Origin: Chrysoperla carnea | Taxonomy: Eukaryota; Arthropoda; Insecta; Neuroptera; Chrysopidae | Direction: 5' to 3' | Assembly: GCF_905475395.1 (NCBI RefSeq) | Contig: NC_058339.1 | Span: forward strand, 38,387,172 to 38,451,171 | DNA: 64,000 bases | Shown: one piece after another, positions 28,701 to 43,700 of the stretch | How the letters are laid out: each line of letters starts with the position of its first letter | Numbering within the stretch: the first letter of the stretch is position 1 | Notes under the pieces: model-generated | Seen by the model: the letters and a program-made list of their open reading frames with translations, nothing else | Databases searched by the model: none | What the model was told of the DNA's origin: nothing | Made by a program: the position numbers and the translations under genes

Positions 28701-31700
28701 TAAAAAATTGCCTTTGATTAGATTAATAATAAAATCTTATTAAATCATTGGACATGTACGATCAAGTATCACATTTGGGTCCTACACTGTTTAGTATATT
28801 TACAAATATTGATGAAAAATTCAAAATCTCTAGAAAATGAAAAATGACAAACAGGACATAAATTGTACTAGAAACAACAATTCATGAATATAAAATAATT
28901 TATGAAAAAAATGATGGAATTATTTATCTTGTATAAAGTTACAAATGACTTAATTGATTCGCCATAAATATTGGATTCGCCTGTTCAAGGATTGATTGGA
29001 AAAATTGGAAAAAGCTACTAAATGTTGCAAAAACTAAAGAAAACTATGCCATGTGAGCCGTATAAGTAATATAATAGTTTGCCTGGTCAATTAATATCGA
29101 CCGAATGTCATCTATTTTAAGGATTTCAGTTTGGATTCATATCTGCGGCAAAGAACATATGTGAGATTCAAAAAAGAATTTTCAACTAAGGTAGTGGCTT
29201 TAGGATGTTGGCAAAATGTTGTTAAATTTTGTTTTTTTTTAACATTTCTCGGAAAGAAAGCATACAATTTGCAAACCCTTCAAAAAAATCTGAGTGTTCA
29301 GAAAATCTGAAAAAAATCATCACATTATCAATTAAGTGTAGATTGAAGAAAATTAATGAAGCCCCAAAAAGCGATATCAAATTGTTATATACAGTTTAAA
29401 TGATTAAATATTTAAAAAAATAAATTCATGAAATTTTATAATTAGAGATACACGTAGTACAAATTGATAATAAATTAATTATATACAATTGATAAATGTA
29501 TCTAAGTAACCTGGTAGACTAAATTTGAACTACTGAAAACGGGTCCACTTCTGTTTTAATTAGAACTTATTATTATCGTAGGTTGGCGGGTATGGCGTTA
29601 GTATCGTTATCGGTTGTGTAATAGTAATGGGACGAATGTGATTACGAATGTTTATCTCGAATATTCACGAATGCGAATGTAAACTTTCAAATGAAGCGCT
29701 TGCAAATTCCAGTTAAAGCTTATATACTTTTACGATGCATATATTCCAACCGTGCATATAAGAAAACAACCTTAAAAGTATACTTTAGTGATTTTGTTTC
29801 AATTATTTACATAATCTTTTTTTTTTTAATCCAAAGTTATTAAAAAATATTTTTTGTCAAAAACATTCGCATCGTATTTAGCGAAAGCGAATATTGAAAA
29901 ATATGCGAATATTCGTCGGCTTCACTAGTGTATAATGCCGACTGCCCTGTAAATAAATAGTTAGAAGTCGGTTGAAAATTGTATGAATAAAAAAAAAAAA
30001 AAAAAGCTTCATAGTAATCACGCATTTTTATTTCAAGTTTTTGTGTGTATATATTTTCTTTGCATATATTTAGAAACACCCTACCATTTTGAATTACAAT
30101 CAGAATGAAATGGATTATTTTATTATGACAATTATGAAAAATCATGAAGTAACCGTATGAAAGCTTAGTTTTCTTGAACAGTATAATAGTAGATATGAAA
30201 AGAAATTCTAACTAGTGTCAGATAGAGATGACACAAGTTTAATGATTTCAATAAATTTATATAACTTTGTTTCATACAGTATTTGATTTAGTAGAAAAAA
30301 AAAGTAAAATAAAACGTTATTTACAATTATGATAAATTGGTAAAATCGATCACGTACCTTTATTAAAAATGATATTGTGATGAATATACTAAAAATAAAC
30401 ATGCCACCTAAACCATATAAATGTAATGTTCTTCGTCCAGCACGATCCATTAATGGTATTGATACTAATGTCATTGTTACCATTATAACACCAATACCAA
30501 TTGTTGCAAATTTTGCACTTTCATCACTTAAACCACTACTTGAAAACAAATCGGTGGAATAATAAAACACCTAAATTTAAAAAAAAATTGATTTAACACG
30601 GTTTTTATTATTGATTACTATTATTTAGATCGTGGAGTAATAAAACGTTGAGCATCAAACTTACTCCGAAAATTATACGGTTAAAATGTGATTAAAATAA
30701 TGACTTAATAAAAAATATTAATTTTTTTAGATATTGATAAGTGGTAAGTATCAGATGGTCTAAATTGGAACTACTGAAAAAGCGGTCCACTTCCTGTTTA
30801 ATAATAAAAACTTTTATCAGTTGGTGAGATTTATCTGATCTGAATTTGAATTTTTTTATTGGCCTTAAAAAATTATAAGTACAAGTATCGCTATCTGATA
30901 GTCGAAATTGTAACTACTAAATTCGGGTCTCCTTCTGATTTTAATTAATACGAATTATTATCGCCAGTTGACGATTTGCAACTCCCAGTTATCATCACAG
31001 CCAATTTCAATGGAATGGAATGAAATAAATTGTTTTTTTTACTAGGAATTAACATTTAAGGCAAATAAGGAATAGTTAATAAAGAATAATTTCGTATAAA
31101 TAAATATGGTAGGTGGTAAGACTCCATTTCTAATTTTATTTCTTTAAAATTAAACTTTAATGCCTTTTCGTTTATTTTTTTGACGTTACATATTTTAGTA
31201 CACTTGCTTTTTCAAGAGAAATTTGCGATATATCAATAAATAAATTCCATTAAATCGTTTGTATAGTAAGAGGCAATAAAAAAAAAAACAAAACTCTTTT
31301 TTTCTAGTCGAATAAAAACAGAAATAAACTAATTCAGCCCGAAAAAAATGTCCCATGCTTACGCAATAAGAATCTGATGAAAAATTAAAAAAATAATTGT
31401 AAAATGTTATTAAAGTTATAAATGTATGTGTCACTTTTGCACCAATCTGTACAAACACAGGCTATGTATGTTAAATAAGTACAATATTCCTTTTGTAAAA
31501 TTGTTTGTAAATTTGAACAATAAATGCCGTGAAATAAAAGATGATAAGGCTAAACAATTTAAAGCTAATTTTGTATTATATCTTAAAAAGCATCTTACAA
31601 AAGAATGTATTTACTCATTAAATATCTCTAAATAAGCTTTTTTAACAATCTTAACACTTACAGATTAACTGTAGTTTATTTTTTGCTAATTAGGCACAGG

Positions 31701-34700
31701 CAGTGTAATTGTATCACATACGGATACGAACTTGACTGTACTTACTGATTAAAATTTAAAAAATACTTTAAGTAAACTTTGCATTCATGGTGAAATGTAA
31801 CTTGTTCTACATAAAAATTATTGAAAAATTTGGCTTACGTATAATTGCCGCTCTCTCGGTAACAAAAAGTGGATATTTTAGCAAATGCTGTTAGTAATAA
31901 TTATGATCGTTTTAAGATTAAATTAGCAGTCAGCATCACATTGCTCTGAGGGAAACTAGACTGCAATTCAGAGAACTTTTAAAAAGTTTCGTAGAGATGA
32001 AGTTGACAACAATTTTTTCATTGCCAAATTCCATCTCTGCAAAGCCTTTTTAAAGTGCTCTGAATTACAACCTTATTGCCTTCAGAGCTGTGCGATACTC
32101 AGTGCTAATTTATTTCTTGTTGTTGTCTGCTAATAGTAGTTTATTTATCAATTCCTGAAATATTATTAATTTAATAACATGTCGATTTATAAAAAAGTGA
32201 CTCATTTTAAACGAACTAAATGAATATATTTTCTAAAACAAAGCGTCTTTAGAAAAAATGAAAGTTATTTATGGATCAATTTCAAACTTAATACCTGAGT
32301 AAGATGGCCTTTCCAAGTAGCAAAACTATTACTTGAATCATTTTACCCCAAAACGTTTCGTTTTAGAAATTTTCAAATGGATTTTTAAAATGAAATTAAT
32401 GACCTGGTATTTTATTATGTATATGTATTTGTTTGTTTCTGTGTGTGTTTTCTTACTTTTTTCGTTGCCAAATGGCTAAAAACGTTGCCCTTATAATTTC
32501 GTCATATTCGCCCGTGTGATTCAAAAATCTGAAAACCCTTGCAACTTTACCATACGTAGTTCAATTTTGATAAAATTGATATCGTAGGATAGCTTTTTCT
32601 AATTGTTATTTAGAAATCTAGAAAAATTATCTATAGTTATACTCGAAAAAGACTTTCAAACTAACACGATTAATATGTTGGTGAGTATATTAACTCAGTT
32701 ATATCATAAACCCTTTCTATTACAATCTTGTTGTCTTCAGAGCCCTACGATGCTCAACGCTTATTTCTTAGAGCGATCATAATCAATACTTACAGCATTA
32801 ATACCAGATAATTGTTGTGATAATTGCATAACAACGCCTATAATTAATGGGGATCGTAATGTTGGTGAGCAAATTAACTCAGTCATACTGATTGTAGATT
32901 CAGATTGTTGAGCACGCTCTTCAGCACGCATCTCTTCAATATCTTCTTCAACTTGATTACTTGCTCGCAATCTTCTTAATGCTGTAATTGAAATATTTTA
33001 GCTTTTAATTATTTACATGGAATACTACTCCCGAAAATAACACTTATGCTTATGCTTTTGAATAATAAGACTTTGAAATCTGAATAACTCTATACAAGTA
33101 CTTAAACAAGGTCCTAGCGAATTTGGAAAGTAAAATTTAAGGATATTTCAAGGGTTTCCAGATTTTTTTTCCAAGGGTATACATATGTTTACAGTGTGCA
33201 AAGACTTTTTACAATTGATAATTCGCAGAAACAGATACGTACATGCAACCAACATACTCATTTTTAAGTATAAAAGTACATATTTTCAAGGATGCGAAAA
33301 AAAATTAAGGACATTTCCAGATTTTCAAGGAACGCTAAACACCCTGTTAAATATTTAATGTACTTAAAGCAACAAACCTTTTCTAGCTTCTTCTTCCCAT
33401 TGTTTCGTCATTAATAAATACCTAGGACTTTCAGGACATATTGGCAGTAAAATTAATTGTAAAATAGCTGGGCATATTGCAAGACCTAATAGTACAGGCC
33501 AACCATCATCTGTACCTAATATTTGTTCAATGCCTAATACTTGTGACAGCAATAATCCAACAGTTACAGCAAGTTGATTGATTGTACCTAGGCCACCACG
33601 TAAATTCAAAGGCGCTATTTCAGATATATACATGGGAACTAATGATGTATTTAGACCTAAAACCGAAAAGAAAAGAAAAGTTGGTAAAATTTAGTAATAC
33701 TTAGAAATATTTCAATTAAACAATTAGTAGAAGATTTTAAGAGAAATAAATATATCTTTTGATCATTAGCTAAAAAATAAATGGTTGAAATACGTACCAC
33801 AATTAACACCTATAATGAAACGGCCAAAGAATAACATTTCATAGGAATGAGAGATTTTCGTAAATCCCATCAAACAGGCACCACCAATTCCTAATACGTT
33901 ATTAAGTAGAAGGCCACCTTTTCTACCAAAACGATCAGCAATCATACCACCAGAAAATCCACCTAACATACCACCAATTGCAAATATTGATACAGCTACT
34001 GAATATAAAAATTTAACAGATTCTTCGGGGATATCTTCACCATATCGTGATTTATATACATCTTTCATAAAATTTTCAATATTCTACGAAAAAACAAATC
34101 AAAATAAATTCCAAATCAAAATTCAATATTTAATATAGGTACTTACAACTTCTGGAGCATTGATTACACCTGTATTGTAACCAAATTGAAGCATCCCCAA
34201 CACCGCTGCCAAAATGGCATAGGATAAGAAAAACGTTAAACCCTGTTAAACAATTCAAAACAAAATTATTTAAGGATCGCAACAAACTATAGGATTTAAC
34301 AAAATATTGGCATTAAATATTTTTTCACATTCTGATAATAAAAGGACTAGTTAAGTGATTTTAAATTTCCAAGCTCACATTAGCGTAAATCATGCAAATT
34401 TGATTTTTTCAGAATAGTAAGACCAAGTATAACACCAAATTTATAGTATGTTAGTAAAATTAGTAAACCAAAATTAAAATTAACTTAAAAAAATAAAAAT
34501 AAAAGTTCACCTCCATAATTAAAATAAAGAAAATCCTGAAGATAAAACAACTGAAACAAATAAAAAAAATTAAATATATACAAATAAAAAAATTAAGGAA
34601 TAATTAAAAATGATAAATTATATATTTTTTTTAATCCATAAAGACCTAAAGTCCTAAAAGATCAACCATTCTTTAGACAATAATAAATAATTAAAATCAT

Positions 34701-37700
34701 TTTTAAGACAAAAAAGTGAAATTTATAAATTTAAAAAATCCCCGATAAAAGCAGTTTTTTCATGTAACTCTCTCCGATTTTCTTAAAGCGTAGCTAAAAA
34801 CACTATCGATTAAGTCACCTTTAAAAAAAAATTGAAATAAGTTCACCCGTTTAAGAGCTACGGGGTAACAGACAAACAGCACCCCTCTTTTTGTGTCGGA
34901 GGTTAAAAACTGTCATGAGATGAAGTTGTATGTGCCAAATAATTACATAAGAAGACTTTTTATTTGACTATGATATTTATAAATCCTAATACCAGGAGCA
35001 GAATGGATAAGACATATTTGAATCTCATCGTATTTGGACATCAACGCCATAACTGAATTTCTATCGGATCTTGTTCACTTTAATTTTCTCTGAAAATATA
35101 GTCATATGTTGTCATGATGCGATGAGTGGCGCAAGGTAAGACTCGGCAAGCTACTCACCTTTAGAACATGGCGGAGCTTATAACTTTATACCATGCGAAA
35201 TTTAAAGAAATTTTTCCTCGAAAGAGGTTTACTGCACTCAGTAAGTTTTCTATACCCAACTGCGATTAATTTAATAATATTTAACAATAATATGTAACAA
35301 TTTAGATGTAGCTAAGAGCTAAAATTCTAAAGTCAGTTGAGGAATTGGTATGGAGTCTCTCATTGTTGTAAATGTAATAATTAAAGAATTTCATAATACA
35401 GTCTAAATTGTTTAATATATAGAGTTTTATTGTTCTCTACATTTTAATAGAATTGTCTAAAACTTTAGCGCCAAAAATAGGGCGCAAAGTATTCCGTAGT
35501 TATATACGTAGAAATACTAATCTTTTATCGCCCAATGAGCTAATGTCTTTAATGTAGCCTTTAACAAAATGGAAAATTGTTTCATCAATTGGTATTATTT
35601 TTTAATTCTTTAAATATAGAATTCAAATTTGGTTGGTCTTCTACGTCCGTTGGTTGGTCTGTATTGATGAGTTTTAATACATTTCCATGTTGATTGATCT
35701 TAAATACATTTCAATCAGAAATTGAAGTTTTTTTATCTTTTATTTTTTAAATTTCGAATTATTTAACCCATCTGTAAAATTTAACCTAACTTAACCTTCT
35801 AAGTAAAAAAAGAAAAAAGAAAACAAATACAAAGAAAAAAAAAAAAACAAAACAAAACAAAACAAAAATCAATTTAAAGTGCTTAAAATTTCAATTTGAT
35901 GTGAAGAAGATGAGAGGAGATAAATAAATACGATAAAGATTGATATCATATTACATTAATTAAATAATAATTAATAATTATCTTGCCTGCTCAAGCAAAC
36001 GTAATTTACGGCGATGTGTATGTTCCTCTAATCGATCAACATATTCACGTAACTCTTCAATTTCCTCTTTCACTTGTTGCACAGTATCCAATTCATGTTT
36101 AATTGCAACCATATCACGTTTCACTTCACTTACTTCACTTTGACATGATTCAACACTTTTTGTTAATTCTTGTAATTGTGTACGTATTTCACATAATGCT
36201 ACCGTTGTTTCCAATTGACGATCACCCCGTTGCTGGAGTTCATCCAGCTTCGCTGATAAATTCATACTCATCACGCTCACCTGTTTTTGAAGACTGTAAC
36301 AACAGATAACTTACAAAATAACCAATACAACATCACAATGAACACACACAATAATAATGAAGATGTATGAATGATTTTTGAAACACACTGTAGGTAATAT
36401 ATTTATTCTTATGTTTTTTTGATTTGATTTTTTTTTCTAAAACATTCAAAACTAATTTTGCATATTCAATTTATTAAATTCTAGTTCAAGTGTAGAAGGG
36501 AATTCTAAATTTTCACAAACATTCTATGTTTTAAAAAATAAGCAATCTTATTTTTGACCTGTTCTTTAGGATGCGGATGTAATTGCCTTAAAAATAATCC
36601 GTAATTGTACAATTATAAGATGATTCTTTAACCCTTTAAAGCTTTTTTTCAACTTCAAGCTATCATAAAGCTTATTTTCATAATTATTTTACATGCTTCA
36701 CAATTCTTTTTTCAACAAGATGGTATTATTTCACCTCATCTACTCGACCCCGTAGCTAGGTGACATACTTTCAGGTCTTACTCAAACTAAACGTTATCTG
36801 CTGGCGCAAGTAGATTAAACTGGAAGTTAGACCAATTAGTGTCGTTATTGACGAGAATTTCTACTACTCTATTGTATAGAGTTTCCCAAAATGGGCGATA
36901 ACGCACATTTGTGGGCGCTAAAGGCCTACAGGAGGGAGAAGGACAGTAAAGCTAATTTGTATAGGATAAATGTAATAGGATAAGACTGATATAACACGCT
37001 TTGGGGGCTCCGAAATATAATTAATTTTCGAAGCGGGCGATAGACGGAATAAGTTTGAGAGCCTCTGCTCTAGTAAAAGATTAACGTACATATAGGATCA
37101 AAACTCGTTTTTACTGGAGACCAGTGTACGATAAAGTTTGCCACAATCAATTACGAAGAATTTGAAAGGATGAGACGTGACGCTTGACGAATTCAATTGG
37201 CCGCATTGGAGCGTCCGTATGAGATTTTTGTCAAAACTCGAAATCAATACGAAATATGAAGAAATTTTAACACCCACTATTTAATCAAATTTAATTTTTT
37301 ATAGATCATAGTAATTGATTTTTATAGATCATAAGACTTTTAAGGCCAAAACGCTGTAGATCAACCAACAAATTGACAAAATTTGGTCCCGCGCAACTTT
37401 TTTTTATTCCCGAAGCAACGTTTTTTAGTGAATCGTGTGAACTAAATTCGTTGCGGAAATTGCATGCGTTTGTAAAAAATGTTTCGAGAATTGAAAAAGG
37501 CCTGTTTCCTAAAAAGAGACCCTTGGAGGCGGCTAAATTAATATTTATAATTGAATGAAAATTGTGGATTTTATTAAACAATTTCTGAAATTATAAAAGA
37601 AAGTTTTTCATTTACTTTTAGTTATTAAAAAACTTTACAAAGGGTTAAAAAATCATTATTATTTCCAAATCCTTAAAAATCGAATATTTATGATAACGTT

Positions 37701-40700
37701 ACGATAAAAAATGAAATCAATTTTTGATATTATCTCTTAAAATTTGAATATTAAATATAATATTATATTATATTTTCAATAAAACTTAATAAATAAATAT
37801 TATTCTTATTATTCACTAAATTTTAAACTAAACATGCAATGATTTTTGCAAATAAAAAGTAGAAAAATAAATTATAATATTAAAATAAATAATTTTTTTT
37901 TTTTAGTTGATACTAGAAAATGAACATTATATTAATAACGTTGTTTTTGTTGATTTTAAATTTCAAAAGGAAATACCGAAATGTTTTTCCAATCAAATGG
38001 AAAATTTTTATATTTGTCTATGTTTTTCTCGTTTTTTTAAATCACACTTTTATAAATTCAAATCACATGATGAAAAATATATACAAGGTGGTCCATTAAA
38101 ATTGATACATATTTTCTTTGATTTTATTAAATTTTTTTAGCATTAAGTTTTCCTGAATAATGGAAAAGGTTGATCTTAGTCAGCACCTGGAAATAATTAC
38201 TTTTTGTTAATTTCTCACATAAATCGACGAGACGTATATCAATATTATTTCTGATAGCCAGGCTACACTCAGAGGCTTCGAAACTTCGATTTGAATTAAA
38301 TAACATAGTCAGATTGATATGAGAATTGGCAGAATATATATGCCTAGGCTCACTGACAAAATAGATTGTCTTTGACGATGTTTTGATTCAGATTAAGGAG
38401 TGTCAGTGAAGTATGAAACAGGGTGAGTTATTCATAGCTATCGTTCTACATTTAGGACATTTACGCTATGTTAAAATGAACTAGAGTCTAGTTGAGGAAG
38501 ATAATGGGTCATGGTCGATAGAACTATCGTTTTTACAGTTTAAGGACCCCCAAAGATCCCACATATATCTCACTGTACGAAATTAGTGATTTAACAGTCT
38601 TTGAAGAAGTCGCGATAGAGAAATTTTGAGCTGATGCATTCTGCACCGATTCTTGCCCCAATAGAGAATGAGGAGAGTGAGCTTCGTCTGCTTTCAGAAG
38701 AACCTGTAATCTGGAGACAGTCTTTCCCGAATGAAGTTGGTATTCAGACTTTAAGCTGATCACTTCTTAGATCACATTTAAATCATATATAGAAAATATG
38801 TGAAACAAGTATTGATTTTTTTAAAATCTAAAACGATCGAAAATTTAAGTTTCTAAAAAGTGCCACTTTTTTGTATAGAAATTGTATTAAAATTTTTTTA
38901 AGCCATCGTTTTAAACGTAGGTATTATTATCACTTTTAGTGGACCACTCTATGTATAAAAATTTCCATTCCATTTACAAATTTATTTGTTTTTTGCAAAT
39001 CGCATAAGCAATTATGGTTTTTCCCTTATGTCCGTTTGATCTTATTCAATTTTAAGTGCTGCTATTTAGTAATGAAAAATATCACAATAAATCGAATAAA
39101 TAAGTTTATTATTGATATTGTTCCATTTATTAGTAATCAGTAGCAAATTTTATAATTTCGAAAAAGGTACCCGTTTTACTAGGCATCTAGGAAATGTTAA
39201 AGAACATGGCTTAGTGAATTTTCTAACGAAATAGTCTCTACGTTTATTATGGAGCTTTTTCCCGAACATAAATTTCTTTACAAATAAAAAAGTTATCCCG
39301 TGATTAACATTATTTACTTTTTTATGAAGAGATATTTTTCAATTCTACCGCATTAAAAATTCAAGTCTTTTTGAACTACAAACAAATAGCATTTGGAGTA
39401 GCATACTCTTAACAGTTTTACCAGCATTAAGGCAAAAATTTTTAATTTAATAAGTATTTAAATTGCCATTTTATTCTTTCGTGCAAATTTTTTTTATCTT
39501 AAGTATGCATAAATAATTAATGTATGCAAGAGTGGAAGTACTGGTTAGTTAAATATCCAACCATCCACTCTTTCGCAGTATGTCATTTAAGCTTCCTTTT
39601 GCCTACATAATAATCGTACACATATTGCAATACTGCCAAAAGTCAGAAAAGTATACTTTTTTGGGAAAGGATGTTAAAGTTTTAATAATAAGTTGAGTAG
39701 CAAGTAATAAACTAATACATTGAATAGCAAGTAATAAACTAACTAAATTATGGATATAAATTTATTGTTTTTGGACTTACGGCGCTATTGCAATATGTGT
39801 GCCTAATGTAAAGTTGTTACAACATAAACGACTGGGCTAATTGTAATTTTGTGGAGTAAATTTATTTTGAAATAAGACCGGCCATCACATGGATCAAAAT
39901 ATACATCTATTTTGCAACTTTTTTAATACTAGATGGAGCATAAAAACCAAGTTTCTTTTATGGTGAAGAGAGGAAGGATGGGGAAGGAACTGTTAAGAAA
40001 TCTAGTGTAAAAATCACACAACCCTTCCTTTGTTAATTTCCTGATTAAAAGTCACCTGAGTTTTATATCTGTCCCACCCTGTATCAAATGAGTCTTTTGT
40101 CTGCTTTATTTAATTATTCTCCACATTTTTTAATTTATCACTTTTATCTATTAAATACCATTACTTTATTTTTATTTATGTGGAAAACTGCAATGTGGTC
40201 TCATTTCCAAATAAACTTACTCAGACTTTTGAATTTGTAAATTTTCTCACTAACTTGTAGCCTAAATTAGTCCCATCCATTTCGACGTATGTAGTAATGT
40301 ATGTAGGTCTATACATTATCACCTGTAGACTAAATGATCGAAGCCATTTTGTTTCAAATTTATTCCAAATGTGTAAAATTAATTTTCACGGCCTTATCTT
40401 CATCAATACTTGCGTAAACAGTAAATTTTGTTAGAAAATTGTCTCCGAATTTTTTGCAATATATGTGTATGTGTAAATGGAATGAAAAATTTTACGAAAC
40501 GGAAAAAATGGGATCTTTCTCCAATCTCTACAACATTTAATGAACTTGGCTGTTCAGAATGTAATTTAATAAATTTTTTTTCTAAATTTATTTCTTTATT
40601 ATAAATATCCAATAATATTTTAGCAAAGAAAGTTTTGCTGAAATAATTTTTTTCTATATTTTCCAAAAGTGACTTTAGAATGCAAATTTCATAAAATATT

Positions 40701-43700
40701 TATCGTATTGTATTTAAATTATTCTTTATTCTATTAATAACCAGAAGCAAAAAATTGGCGAAAATTATGAAATTAATAAAGAGTTGAAAAATGTTTTTAG
40801 TTTTGACTTGCAGTTTTTGTGTAAATAATTTTAAAAAATTTGATACTTAATATTTAGTCAATAGGAAATCACCTATGAAGCGAAAATTTTTCACTAAATT
40901 TAGCAACAGACTAAAGATAAATTCCCGATGATCAACATGTCTTGAATTATAGAAAAATTATGATCAAAATATTCTGACTTATAGTTTTAAAGTTATTATA
41001 ATATATGAGATTGAAAATTCGTGTATTCGCGTCCCATTTAAACTGTTACATTTAAGTAAAATAATTTTATGGATGTCACTTTTGGAAAATCCGAACAGTG
41101 ATTTTTTTGTAATGAATTTGAATGAAAAAGGAAAGATTGGATTTAGTATTAATACCTGGGTGGTATGGATACCATGCTGGCTGTGTTCCAAAACTACACA
41201 GGCTCAGAACAAAACCAAAAAAAAAAAATCAAAACAAAAAACTAAAACCAAAAAAACATTCTCCGATTTTTCCGATTCAACAAATAACACACACAATATT
41301 TTGCAATAATACAAATGATCTTCATTGAAATTTTTTCATCAAAAGACTAATTAAATTTTTTACATAATTGTTTTCTTTTTGCTTCAAATTGTTGAAACTT
41401 ATATTTCCATTGATGTATACATGCGTGTGCATCGGGTGGTTCGCCCCACGAATCCGTTGTACCTAGTTTGGAAACACAGCCAAGTCATTATCCAATTTTT
41501 TTAAACCAATTCCTATGTTTTAAGCGAAGGATGAATACTCGAAAGTTTTTTTTTTTTTTTTTTTGCCTAATAGTTCCAAATTTGTGGAAGATAATCTTCT
41601 GTAAGTAGTTTTGTCCGGTATGTGTTGCAAGTAATTGTAATAATTAATTTACGTTTTAAATTAATAAAAATGAATTGTCAAAAAGTTCCGTCCAAGTTGA
41701 ATTTTTCTGTCAAAATGTTTCATTTGGTCATTTGGTTTTTGATTATTAAAAATGGATAAAAGCGCTCGTACTACACGCATAAAAAGAATCATGGCTTTAA
41801 ATTTAGGAGAGGACACAATTTTTTTTCTTTTAGTAGTTTATATGGTGCAATATTCACATGACGCAAAAATGTAACTGTGCACTTTTATTTACCGCTCAAA
41901 GACCTTTCATCAAACCATAATCCCCACGAAACGCTACGCTTAAAAAAATTGGCACCCAAAATCTTTAACTGTACCCCCTTCTCCTCGAATTAACGTATCG
42001 TGTTCGAAATAATTTATGTTGAAGTTCTTTGTTGTGCAACTTTTCTTTTTTCAAACTTCGGTATCGCATTGCGTAAAAGAGTAGCGCACAACTTTTGCAT
42101 CTTTTGGAGCTTCGTATCAGGCGCTATGTTCATTTGAGCAGAAAATTTATTTTAAACAAGTGGGTTTAAAGATTTGTAAAATTGAATTTTTGTAACACAA
42201 ACGGACATGGCAAAATTATAAAGGTTCCTTTTTTCATCTTTGATGACGGGACACTAAAAATTGACAATATCTAGGAGCATTTCAGGATCGTAAAGTAAAA
42301 GATCTGGCTTCTGATGTAATAGCTTCTTTAAGTCTTCATTTGAGATTTCAAAAGTCAAACGACACAATTTTTTGGTTGCCAAGAGGGGGGTTAGTGTAAA
42401 GTTAAATCCATGCTTGTGGAGTTGCAACCCTTGCTCGACCGACGGCCATTTTGTTAAAAAGGGGTGCTAATGGCTTTTACGATATATCGGGCAAACTACA
42501 ACTTTGTTTCTGTAACTTTTAGACGTAAAACCAAAAATAACAGAGTCATAAAGAAAATAGAAAAAAAGTTGGGAACAAATTTTTTGTAAAATGACTAGAA
42601 CGACCAAAAGAAAATTTTTCCCAAATTTTTATCTATTTTCTTTAATAACTTTGGTAATCTTGGTCTTACGATTAACAGAACCAAAGTTGTAAAAAAATTT
42701 AATTTTCAAAATATATTATTTATAAATTTGCTGTGTCGGGACAACTAATTTTCCCAATATAGCCTAAAAACCATTCACATCCCTAATAACTAAATTATAG
42801 TCGAAATATGTATTTATTGAAATACATTTAAAATTATAAATTTTATAATTTTTTATAAATAATGGACAAAAAAGATAAAGATAATGGACACATGTGTTTG
42901 GATATTTGTGGTGGAGTGTACTTCAAAAATATTTTGTATAAACTCGAACTCGAAAGTTTTTTCTTTTGCTAAATAGTTCAAAGTTCATGGGTTAATCCGT
43001 AAGTAGGTTTTGGTGACCCTGTACTGTAGTGTACTGTATGTGTATGTAAGTAATTTCAACAAATGTAGAGTATATATATTTAGAATGTAAACAAATATTG
43101 ATTCGACTATTAAATGGGAAAATTGTATATGCTTTATACCTTTCTAGGAGGCATAAAATCAATCAATTATATTTTGCATGCAAACTTTATGTTGTTTGTG
43201 AAAAATGTTTGCATATAATAACAAATGTCTTAAATGCAAAATAAAATGCTTCATAAAATTTAATTTATAGATTGTTGAAATTTATTTCGTTGTTTCTTTT
43301 TTTTTTGGAATTATTCTTTTTTTCTAGAAAGGCTTATTTATTTCTAAAACTAGTGTGGCGGTAAAATATTAAAATTATCACGAGAACTATGGATATTTGA
43401 AATATTTTAAATTCGTTTTATATTCTAAATTAATTTGTATACTATAAATACGTATTTCGACTACAAAGTAGTTATCTTTAGTATGTATCATCGAAAAAAA
43501 AATCTTGCTTGTACAATGGTATGAACTAGCTAATGAACTTTATATTCATTTGATGACGAATTTGGCCGATGTATTTTTTTTTTTTGCAATTTTTACAATC
43601 GATTATGAATGTTTATATTTTTATTTCTTTGGGATATTTAAAATTGAATATTTAGTAATCTAAAGAACGAAAGAAATACAGAAAACAAAAAAATATTCTA

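Noticed and set aside
38533..38763. 76-codon minus-strand frame as a possible transposase
   Set aside because: Lies in a mariner-like element but shows no DDE/D-type or helix-turn-helix pattern that I recognise.
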